Assembly (NCBI GenBank): GCA_016722515.1
Contig: JADKJE010000001.1
Coordinates: 372,001 to 436,000 of the forward strand
Reading direction: 5' to 3'
Origin: Alphaproteobacteria bacterium
GTDB taxonomy: Bacteria; Pseudomonadota; Alphaproteobacteria; Rickettsiales; JADKJE01
DNA length: 64,000 nucleotides
The position numbers and the translations under genes were made by a program. This document shows positions 18,333 to 25,643 of the stretch, piece by piece. Numbering within the stretch: the first letter of the stretch is position 1; each line of letters begins with the position of its first letter. The notes under the pieces are model-generated. The model saw nothing but the letters and a program-made list of their open reading frames with translations, was not told where the DNA came from and did no database searches.

Positions 18333-20894
18333 TTATAACGATGGGGGCACGTTGTCTACTTTTTGTTTTTTAAAGGGAGATGGGAGAAAATTAGTATTTT
18401 CCTCGTCGACAGTTCTCACTTTCTTGCACCAGCTCGTCTGTGTATTCTCGCGTAATACGTTAGAGGAAGCTAACATCCTCAAAGCCTTCTCACGAATAAC
18501 ATTTACAACAGAAACATCTGCGCCGATTAACGTACAATATTTACCGGCCGTCGATGCACAAAAAAGTGTTGGTTGCGAATTATAGGTCAACCACTTAATT
18601 TGTCTGGTTAGCAATGAGGAATCTTGAGTTAATAACTGAGTTACAGACGCAACATCGTTTTGATTAATAGCCAGTTGCAGACGGATATTTTGAGCAAACT
18701 GCCTCATCATAGGAACGCGTTCATGCAGGGCCTTTTCCAAAGCTTCTGGCAAATTATCCAAGGTGATACCAGGAGCTGTCATGGAAAAGAACTGCTGTGT
18801 GAGCTCACGTTCAGGATTATGTTTAAACGCAGTATTGATATTATTTCCTAGTCTACCTAATAATTCTTTAAAAGAGTTGGCGTTATCTTGAAACTGGGTA
18901 GCCACGCAATCAAGCGCATCAGCAAATTCCAAATTTAAAAACAAGATTGAATTCATTTCATAGTACCCTTTATACCAGCAGCGCACCATGTCAGCTGGGG
19001 TAAACGGATCACCCGCTTTTAAATCAGATACAGCACCAGGTAATGCCCAGCATCCGCTGGTAAAATCACGACCGCCTGGACCTTCAGCCTTAAAGAATAA
19101 GGACCGCTCACAATCGACAATAACGGCTTCGCGTTTACCTGATTGATTAGTAACCCCGACATTAGCCGAATGAATATCATAGTAACCAAGAAACACGCAG
19201 GCTGCCAGGAGCTTATGAATACCAGGCGCAATATTGTCTTGATAGCACTCACTATTTCTCTCCTCAACAGAACGAATAGTAGCAGGTGCATATTTCCATA
19301 AATCTCGGTAGGATTCAAATATACGGGAGGCGGTGTAAATCTTTGATTTATCAGCAAGAAATCGCATTTTAGGCGCTTTGGTTTCTCCAAGTAAAGACTG
19401 AAATAGATGTGCCGTAATATAGCTTTTTATGGCACCAAAGCCTCCCTCATCTTTAATCATCCAACGATAGGTGTATTTTTGCTTATCCTGGCTATCATTG
19501 GATTTAAGTTCTTTACGTGAGATAACCCCGGCCTCATTGCCATGTTTTTTTTCTTCAAAGAACTGGTGACGCGAAAGAGGTATGACTTGGTTATTTTTAT
19601 CCTTTTGCTGTTGATCATAGGGTTGTTTCAGACCATCAGTAATTTTCTGAATTTTCAAATCTTTCATTACAAGACGATTAAAGCTATCAATTAATTGCCT
19701 ATTTATATTGTTAAATTTTTCAATTAGTAATTGTGTATTTATTTTATCAATACTAATTTTATAGTCATTTAAGATTGTGGTAAACTCCCTCTGTAAAAAA
19801 AATTGTTGCATCATTAATTTATCATTATAATCCTTATAATCACCGACCGCAATGTAAACATAAGCCACAACATCACATAAATGCTTTACAAAACAAATAC
19901 CCTCATCAAGACGATATTGACTATTAGCAATTAGCGAATTCAAAAATTCACTGGAAATGAAATCATCAACGATATCGGCAATATGTAGAGCAGCTTTGTT
20001 AGAAATATCCTGATTATTATTAAATCGCGTAACTTGCTTCAATATTTCTTGTTTATTTTCCGTAAAATTACCAGGATACATCGTTTTTGCATAATCATAA
20101 CTACTACGAATACGCTCAACTTTTTCACCAAACGTCTCACAGGAATAATTTTTCAGTATATTAGCTATATACTTATCAATCGTTTCATTCTCCTCTGTTA
20201 ACTGCTTATCGCTATCGGTGGCGGAAGATACACCCGTTGAACGACTGGGAGATTGATCTATTATTTTCACTTGAGTAATCATATGGTTATCATACATATC
20301 TTTAATAATATTTGAAATCGTTGATATGATTTTCTTGTGGTTATTATTTGTTAGATTGATATTTTTTTCCAATATTTCTTGAAGAGTCAATGTGTCAATA
20401 TGGGGATGGCCTGTTAGACCCGTAATAAGGGGTTTAATATCATCATGGTTAAGCAGTGCATCGACAAGCACGTTTGCCGTATAATATTTTTCCTCACCCG
20501 ATGCCAGATAGGCACAGCCGATTATTTCTGCCAAAAGGCAAAGTACACCAGTACCCGCACGTTTAAACTCTGTATCTTTGCTTTGCTGTAAATTCGCTAA
20601 AAATGATTCTGACAAGATTGATTTTAAATGTGCATGGATCTGAGGAATGATATACGCAATGCTTTCCCCAGCATACTGCTTTTCAACAAAAGAATAGATA
20701 TTAATGTGCGTATATTCTTTTTCTTCTTCTAGCTCATCATTGTCTGCTAAATCGCAATAATGCTTACTCAGATGTTCCAATATTGCTTGAAGCGGTTTAA
20801 TGAAGTTACCACCCACTAAATCCGCAATAGGTGAGAGCTTACCAGCATCATTCAAGACGCCAGGCGAATCACTTTTATACATTTCTTTTGACAT
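18333..20894 (-). CDS. Large effector-like protein with PI-kinase-like catalytic motifs
   Basis: This 853-residue protein has no signal peptide or membrane segment. Residues 1-440 are helical and unrecognised. Residues 474-620 carry the motif order of atypical kinases: RWMIKDEGGFG with Lys481, a catalytic-loop-like YYDIHSANVGV (Asp573, His575, Asn578) and AVIVDCERSLFF (Asp594). This parallels DRHxxN and the later metal-binding Asp of PI3/PI4-kinases and HipA-like folds. Residues 740-830 contain one weak ankyrin-like stretch. The C-terminus has a basic cluster (PFKKQKVD) resembling a nuclear localisation signal. Upstream DNA is very AT-rich. With its minus-strand neighbour it separates ctpA from the YibQ-like gene. 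Kinase activity is an inference from a few residues. Confidence 0.6.
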   Translation of the reverse strand: MSKEMYKSDSPGVLNDAGKLSPIADLVGGNFIKPLQAILEHLSKHYCDLADNDELEEEKEYTHINIYSFVEKQYAGESIAYIIPQIHAHLKSILSESFLANLQQSKDTEFKRAGTGVLCLLAEIIGCAYLASGEEKYYTANVLVDALLNHDDIKPLITGLTGHPHIDTLTLQEILEKNINLTNNNHKKIISTISNIIKDMYDNHMITQVKIIDQSPSRSTGVSSATDSDKQLTEENETIDKYIANILKNYSCETFGEKVERIRSSYDYAKTMYPGNFTENKQEILKQVTRFNNNQDISNKAALHIADIVDDFISSEFLNSLIANSQYRLDEGICFVKHLCDVVAYVYIAVGDYKDYNDKLMMQQFFLQREFTTILNDYKISIDKINTQLLIEKFNNINRQLIDSFNRLVMKDLKIQKITDGLKQPYDQQQKDKNNQVIPLSRHQFFEEKKHGNEAGVISRKELKSNDSQDKQKYTYRWMIKDEGGFGAIKSYITAHLFQSLLGETKAPKMRFLADKSKIYTASRIFESYRDLWKYAPATIRSVEERNSECYQDNIAPGIHKLLAACVFLGYYDIHSANVGVTNQSGKREAVIVDCERSLFFKAEGPGGRDFTSGCWALPGAVSDLKAGDPFTPADMVRCWYKGYYEMNSILFLNLEFADALDCVATQFQDNANSFKELLGRLGNNINTAFKHNPERELTQQFFSMTAPGITLDNLPEALEKALHERVPMMRQFAQNIRLQLAINQNDVASVTQLLTQDSSLLTRQIKWLTYNSQPTLFCASTAGKYCTLIGADVSVVNVIREKALRMLASSNVLRENTQTSWCKKVRTVDEENTNFLPSPFKKQKVDNVPPSL

Positions 20895-21319
20895 TTTATT
20901 TACTTTATTATTTCTTCATTAGGAATTATATTGTTAAATAAATTATTTTCAACATAAATATTTGAATAACCATTCAATAATACTTCAAGTAACGAAGGGG
21001 TAAAAATTCTTAATCCTGGGTTGATTATGCCTCAATGCCATAAAATGACTCTACTCTCCTGCCAAAGTGGAGGATAGAACTGCCACGATTTATGAAGCGT
21101 TGATTTAACAATTTAGGAGATTAACATCCTATCCATGATCCCCTAGCCCTCGCAGAAGCATTGGCCTTCCAGACTTCAACGCTCGTTATCTGAGCCATGA
21201 GGTAAGGCAGACTACTCATAATTTAAATCATCGTTTGCTTGGCAAACCAGGTAGCCGCCGGCCCACGCCATAAGGATCGCACGTAGGTTGATTCGTTGAA
21301 CAGATTGCGATTGATTCCA
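20895..21319. other. 425-bp gap without a recognisable gene
   Basis: The part next to the 20894 start is extremely AT-rich and probably holds the promoter of the minus-strand kinase-like gene. The rest (21000-21319) has mixed composition and only short open stretches that I do not recognise. Its less AT-rich make-up suggests decayed coding DNA, but no homology is evident. Confidence 0.5.
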
Positions 21320-22324
21320 TTAAAAACCTCTTCCCCTTGAATTACCTGTATTGGGAACGGAAGGCACATTGCCATATATATTCCCTGCAATACTACATTG
21401 ATGATTGCTGGTTATAGAGCCACAGACAGAATCCACCATATATTTGCTGGGCTCGATGGCAGGAGAATTAACTTTACCCCTACCACTAAGGTACGTATTG
21501 TTAGGAATAATATGCTCCGATATAGAATTTTGTTGAAGCTGAGAAGCCAGTGGTTGATGATTGGCATCCATAGGCATACCTCTAGCAGTAATGAGATTAT
21601 TATGCATAGAAACGTTTCTTCTTATAGAAAATCCAGAGCCATTTTCAACATTCAGCAAGTCCACTAAATTCTTTATAGCCTGTAAATTTCCTTTCTCAGC
21701 AGCAAAACTCAGCAACACTATTTTATAATCTCTCGGTAAGGGGTTTCTTCCTAGATTGGCAAAATGGTTTTTGGCGAATTCAAAATTATCAACGAGCACT
21801 TTAAGTGGCTCGTAAACAGGCCGGTTTTCAGTTATGTATTTAGCTAATTGAACATAAGCTTCAATACTACCATGAGAGACCGCACAAACAAGATGCTCAA
21901 ACCTCTTGTGCATATCCACTTCTAATCGGGCCCGCATGACCACTTCAGGAACCCAGATCTCCTCAGCTGTATTAGAGGAAAAATAGGGCAAGCTCGTTGC
22001 TACTTTCACATAGCTTTGTGCTGCCTCCATTCCTAAAAAATAATAACTGACATTGAGAATATAATTATCGAGAATACTATCATTTCTCAGTATCTTTAAA
22101 AGTTTTACAGTGCGCTCGGGGGTGAAAATTTTCAGACGAATCTGCCGTTGCGTTAGAATTGCTTTAACAAATGTCATATGTTCAGGGCATTGTTTTATAA
22201 CGGTGCCATAAGGAATATCATCAAATTCAGGATCCGTTAGAACATGTGAATCAATTACTTCAACTAATTGCCTAAATCCATGTGTTATCCAAATAGATTT
22301 CAAATGATCCAACTTCTCGCGCAT
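21320..22324 (-). CDS. Hypothetical protein, helical repeat, effector-like
   Basis: I do not recognise this 334-residue protein. Residues 1-225 are helix-rich, with ankyrin-like elements (HLVCAVSHGSIEAYVQLAKYI at about 143-163, and LLSFAAEKGNLQAIKNLVDLL at about 204-224). Residues 230-334 are polar and rich in Asn, Ser and Gly, so probably disordered, ending in a basic tail (NSRGRGF). There is no signal peptide. A good ribosome-binding site (TGGAGAAATGA) precedes the ATG. It lies on the minus strand beside the kinase-like gene inside the ctpA / YibQ-like interval. Style, composition and location suggest a host-directed protein; that is inference. Confidence 0.55.
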   Translation of the reverse strand: MREKLDHLKSIWITHGFRQLVEVIDSHVLTDPEFDDIPYGTVIKQCPEHMTFVKAILTQRQIRLKIFTPERTVKLLKILRNDSILDNYILNVSYYFLGMEAAQSYVKVATSLPYFSSNTAEEIWVPEVVMRARLEVDMHKRFEHLVCAVSHGSIEAYVQLAKYITENRPVYEPLKVLVDNFEFAKNHFANLGRNPLPRDYKIVLLSFAAEKGNLQAIKNLVDLLNVENGSGFSIRRNVSMHNNLITARGMPMDANHQPLASQLQQNSISEHIIPNNTYLSGRGKVNSPAIEPSKYMVDSVCGSITSNHQCSIAGNIYGNVPSVPNTGNSRGRGF

Positions 22325-22386
22325 TCATTTCTCCATTATATATATGTCATGGATGAACTTTATCAGAAAAAATTTAAATATACACG

Positions 22387-22427
22387 CCATTAATATACGT
22401 TTTGTATTAGTATATAACCATTAATAT
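22387..22427. repeat. Two direct copies of CCATTAATAT, 31 bp apart
   Basis: The 10-mer CCATTAATAT occurs at 22387-22396 and 22418-22427, upstream of the minus-strand gene at 21320-22324. The 31-bp start-to-start spacing is about three helical turns, which would place both sites on one DNA face. It could be a regulator binding site. Confidence 0.45.
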
Positions 22428-22663
22428 TTATTTATTGACCCTAAATGAAAGTATAAACATCTCGGGAGCTTCACCACAAACAATAGACCAATGACTGGGT
22501 ACCCGACGGGAGGGAAGAGGTATAGACCGGGAACAGGAACGTTGCGGGTAGTCATCCTATTTCCAAACAGTTGAGCAAACGCTTTCCTGAGGTCATGTTC
22601 CCGTTGTTTGACCAAGGCTGTTGTGGATGTCATCAAGATCAAGGAAAAGGTTGGTTCAAGAAG

Positions 22664-22672
22664 CCCCCCCCC
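22664..22672. repeat. Run of nine C
   Basis: A C9 tract lies in the non-coding gap before the YibQ-like gene. See the C11 tract at 8308-8318. Confidence 0.9.
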
Positions 22673-22889
22673 TAACTTCGGGCAAACTGATTAGATATGA
22701 GACCTTCTACACCTGCAGTGCCCCTATGGGGAGTCAGGCTCATACTTCTTCGCATGAATCAGGGGTGGTGAGAAACAGGGAGTGTCGGGTTTCCAGTCCC
22801 CTCCTACAAAAATTAATAAAAAACCCAGTTGCTTATAGTGGTGCTTGCCGTTATCCTATCTAGGTCAGGATTAGAAGAAGGTTCGTAAA

Positions 22890-24092
22890 ATGATAGATAG
22901 GCTGAAGGCTGCTTTAGCTTTTTGCAAACATTATTGGGCTATTGCTTTCTTTGGAGTAAACGTGGTCATATTGATTACGGTGGCCTTGGTGTACGTTATA
23001 TCAGCTCAATCTTCTTACTTTGCATCAGCCTTGCAAAATGGCCAACGGGTTATTATTAACGTTGAAACGCAGAAAGTTACCGGCGGTATTCGCTCAAGCC
23101 ACAAAGCCTTAGCCCACGCTCATCATAACGTTCCAACAACGGTAACTCCTTCACTGGTATCAGCTTCGCCCAATCCTCCTGCCCCTGTGCAACCGCTTTC
23201 AAGCCCGGCTACCGTTGAAGTAAAACCTATACCACAAGCCACTTCCGTCATTAACGCAGCCGACAAAAAACCGTCCATTTCGGTATTGATTGTTGATTTA
23301 GGATTAAGTAAATCATCCACCGAATTAGCATTTCAATTACCTTCCTACGTAGGGTTTGGTTTCTCGCCTTATTCTTCGCAATTAGAAGAATGGGTTACCA
23401 AAGCGAAAATAGCTGGACACTCTATTTGGTTGCATTTACCTCTTCAGACCATCCATTATCCGGCAGATGATCCCGGTCCTTATGGTCTTTTAACCATGCT
23501 CAATGAGCGCCAAAATCAGGAGCGCCTTGATTGGGTGCTTGGTAGAACGCCCCATCTTAATGGCCTTTACACGTCAAATGATGAAGTTTTTACCCAGACA
23601 GAGGCTAATATCGTACCCGTTTTGTCGTATTTGAAATCTAAAAACCTGATATTTATTTCCGGTAACGAAAATAATAAATTCCTCGATACGATCGTGGCTA
23701 AAAACGCATTTCCAGTCCTGGAAGCCGATCGCATAATTGATGCTTCGATCACCGACAAAAACATCCGAACAAGCCTCGCCGAAGCAGAAGAATTAACCAA
23801 ACAATTTGGTCATGTAACGATTGTGGGCCATGCCTACCCCCTGACCATTAATATCCTTAAAGAATGGCTGGATTCCAAAAAACACAACATGAATTTTGTC
23901 TCCCTGGTTAATCCTAATCTTTCATCTGGTTCCGTTGCCACTACACAAGCAGCGGATTCACATAGCTCACCACGTACACCATCACCATCTACACCCTCAC
24001 CATCTACACCGATTAATGCTGCCTCATCCCCTCCCCTGAACGCAAAAGTTGTCAACACTCATTATGTCACTTCAACCACCGTCAAACCTTAA
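22890..24092 (+). CDS. Divergent polysaccharide deacetylase (YibQ-like)
   Basis: This is a membrane-anchored periplasmic protein of 400 residues. A single N-terminal membrane helix (about 17-40) is followed by a Pro/Ala-rich linker (70-130) and a YibQ/DUF610-type domain (about 130-350: VLIVDLGLSKSSTELAFQLP, then GHSIWLHLPLQ and DDPGPYGLLTML). Family members usually have an Asp-Asp pair in the first strand and an NNHMGS-like metal site. Here these read IVDLG and YTSNDEVFT, so enzymatic activity is doubtful. The C-terminus has SPSTP repeats. It lies just before rppH, as in many alphaproteobacteria, where ctpA normally precedes it. It probably takes part in cell-wall or division control; this is inferred from context. 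Confidence 0.8.
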   Translation: MIDRLKAALAFCKHYWAIAFFGVNVVILITVALVYVISAQSSYFASALQNGQRVIINVETQKVTGGIRSSHKALAHAHHNVPTTVTPSLVSASPNPPAPVQPLSSPATVEVKPIPQATSVINAADKKPSISVLIVDLGLSKSSTELAFQLPSYVGFGFSPYSSQLEEWVTKAKIAGHSIWLHLPLQTIHYPADDPGPYGLLTMLNERQNQERLDWVLGRTPHLNGLYTSNDEVFTQTEANIVPVLSYLKSKNLIFISGNENNKFLDTIVAKNAFPVLEADRIIDASITDKNIRTSLAEAEELTKQFGHVTIVGHAYPLTINILKEWLDSKKHNMNFVSLVNPNLSSGSVATTQAADSHSSPRTPSPSTPSPSTPINAASSPPLNAKVVNTHYVTSTTVKP

Positions 24093-24564
24093 TGATGCCC
24101 TCTATCGCCCTGGTGTGGGTATTATGCTCTTTAACGAGCATAATAAGATTTTTGTAGCTAGACGCATTGATTCGCGGGCAGATGCCTGGCAAATGCCCCA
24201 AGGAGGGATCGATGACAACGAGTTACCGTTAGAAGCAGCATTGCGTGAATTGAAAGAAGAAATAGGAACTAATCATGCAACCATAATCTCCCAATACCCA
24301 GATTGGCTTTATTATGATATTCCAGAGGAACTTGCAAAATCATTATGGAATGGTCGATATCGAGGACAACGTCAACGGTGGTTCTTGATGCGCTTTAATG
24401 GCCGGGATGATGAAATTAATCTTGAAACAGAAATACCCGAATTTAATGATTGGCAATGGGCATCATTAGATTCGATTGTGGATCTCATCGTGCCTTTTAA
24501 GCGCACGCTCTATATACAACTCCTGACCCAATTTAAACCTTATATCAATCAAGGCAATGTATGA
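24064..24564 (+). CDS. rppH: RNA pyrophosphohydrolase (Nudix)
   Basis: RppH removes pyrophosphate from the 5' end of mRNAs, which starts their decay; in intracellular alphaproteobacteria relatives are also called invasion protein A. The Nudix box runs from GGIDDNELPLEAALRELKEEIG. Other hallmarks are WQMPQGG and the C-terminal FKRTLYIQLLTQF. The frame begins at a TTG (24049), but the ATG at 24064 (MSLQPPSN) is the likely start and gives 166 residues. It overlaps the end of the YibQ-like gene by 29 nt, and its own stop overlaps the sulfotransferase start by 4 nt, so this is one operon. Confidence 0.93.
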   Translation: MSLQPPSNLNDALYRPGVGIMLFNEHNKIFVARRIDSRADAWQMPQGGIDDNELPLEAALRELKEEIGTNHATIISQYPDWLYYDIPEELAKSLWNGRYRGQRQRWFLMRFNGRDDEINLETEIPEFNDWQWASLDSIVDLIVPFKRTLYIQLLTQFKPYINQGNV

Positions 24565-25643
24565 GCGCCCCACTCAAGCCGGTGTTAATTGTCTTGGGGA
24601 TGCATCGCAGCGGAACATCGGCGCTCTCTGGAATCTGCCATATGCTGGGTGTGCATATGGGGGAAGCATTTCTTGAACCAACAAAGGACAATCCAAAAGG
24701 ATATTTTGAAGATATTGCATGTGTTGATATTCAAGAACGTATTTTAAAATTTTTTAATATGTCATGGGATAGCTATTCACTTCTACCAAGTGGCTGGCAC
24801 CAGCTAAGGAGCATGACCCCTTTTCGTGAAGAGTTAAAAGCCCTTATAAGCACTCGGGATTCTCATATGATTTGGGGAATCAAAGATCCACGACTATGCC
24901 GGCTTCTCCCCTTATGGTTGGATATTTTTAGCGAATTGGGATTTTCTCCTCATTTTCTAATCCCAATACGAAACCCGCATGAAGTTTCCAGTTCTTTAGT
25001 ACAACGTGATCAATTACGCATCCACCACAGCCTCATGTTATGGTTTGTCCATAATCTAGAGGCCGAATTTTACACCAGGCCCTATCCCAGAATATTAATC
25101 AATTATCCTTCCTATCTTGAAAAATGGGAAAGTATTTATCAGGTTCTAACTCAAAATTGGCATTTTGAACTTCCACCCATTACGAGTGAGGTAAAACATC
25201 ATATTGATGACTTCCTGTGTAGCACCCTTTACCGACATCGGTTAGCGTCCCATGTTACACCTGTCCAGATTGCGTTCCCAACCGTCCGAACCATGTGGAC
25301 TATCCTGCAAAAACTGACATTCACCCAAAGTGAATATGATGTCCTAAACGAATTTTGGCATGAATCGCGATTCTGGCTTTATGCGTTTACCGATTCGCTT
25401 GAGACGTTGCAACATTCTAACCGCAATTTTACCCGATCTTCTCAGACACTTTCTGAGCATTACGAACAACTGCTTGCCGAAAATAAATCATTTATCGAAC
25501 AACTCCAAATTATCCAAACCATGATTGCTGATTTAGAAGTGAACCTCGATTTAATGAAAAATTCATTATCTTGGCGTCTAACTGCACCTTTACGAATCCT
25601 AAAAAAACAGGTAAAATCGCTCCCATGGCTTCTCAAAAAATAA
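24561..25643 (+). CDS. Sulfotransferase-family protein with C-terminal coiled coil
   Basis: The N-terminal P-loop-like motif LGMHRSGTSALSGIC (residues 12-26) is the PAPS phosphate-binding loop of sulfotransferase-type enzymes. The stretches KDNPKGYFED, WGIKDPRLCRLLPLW and PIRNPHEVSSSL, with the 3'-phosphate site region, agree. Residues 285-340 form a probable coiled coil, followed by a basic tail. Such proteins often modify glycans, and the next gene encodes a glycosyltransferase, so sulfation of a surface polysaccharide is a fair guess. It starts in an ATGA overlap with rppH and ends 19 nt inside the glycosyltransferase gene. Substrate unknown. Confidence 0.78.
   Translation: MSAPLKPVLIVLGMHRSGTSALSGICHMLGVHMGEAFLEPTKDNPKGYFEDIACVDIQERILKFFNMSWDSYSLLPSGWHQLRSMTPFREELKALISTRDSHMIWGIKDPRLCRLLPLWLDIFSELGFSPHFLIPIRNPHEVSSSLVQRDQLRIHHSLMLWFVHNLEAEFYTRPYPRILINYPSYLEKWESIYQVLTQNWHFELPPITSEVKHHIDDFLCSTLYRHRLASHVTPVQIAFPTVRTMWTILQKLTFTQSEYDVLNEFWHESRFWLYAFTDSLETLQHSNRNFTRSSQTLSEHYEQLLAENKSFIEQLQIIQTMIADLEVNLDLMKNSLSWRLTAPLRILKKQVKSLPWLLKK

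Larger units (their letters stand above)
22325..22889. other. 565-bp gap without a recognisable gene
   Basis: The first 110 bp are AT-rich and act as the upstream region of the minus-strand gene. From about 22440 to 22860 the composition shifts to balanced G+C, with short overlapping open stretches on both strands (22421-22642 minus, 22621-22863 plus) that resemble no family I know. A C9 tract and a CCCCTATGGGG hairpin are present. It may be a decayed gene or mobile element. Confidence 0.45.

Noticed and set aside
18322..18585. Plus-strand 87-codon frame inside the kinase-like gene
   Set aside because: Shadow of the larger minus-strand gene.
20994..21319. Possible decayed gene downstream of the 21320-22324 gene
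   Set aside because: Short read-through stretches look protein-like but show no recognisable family, and stops interrupt every frame.
22421..22863. Overlapping open frames on both strands before the YibQ-like gene
   Set aside because: No family resemblance and poor start context; I treat the region as non-coding or decayed.
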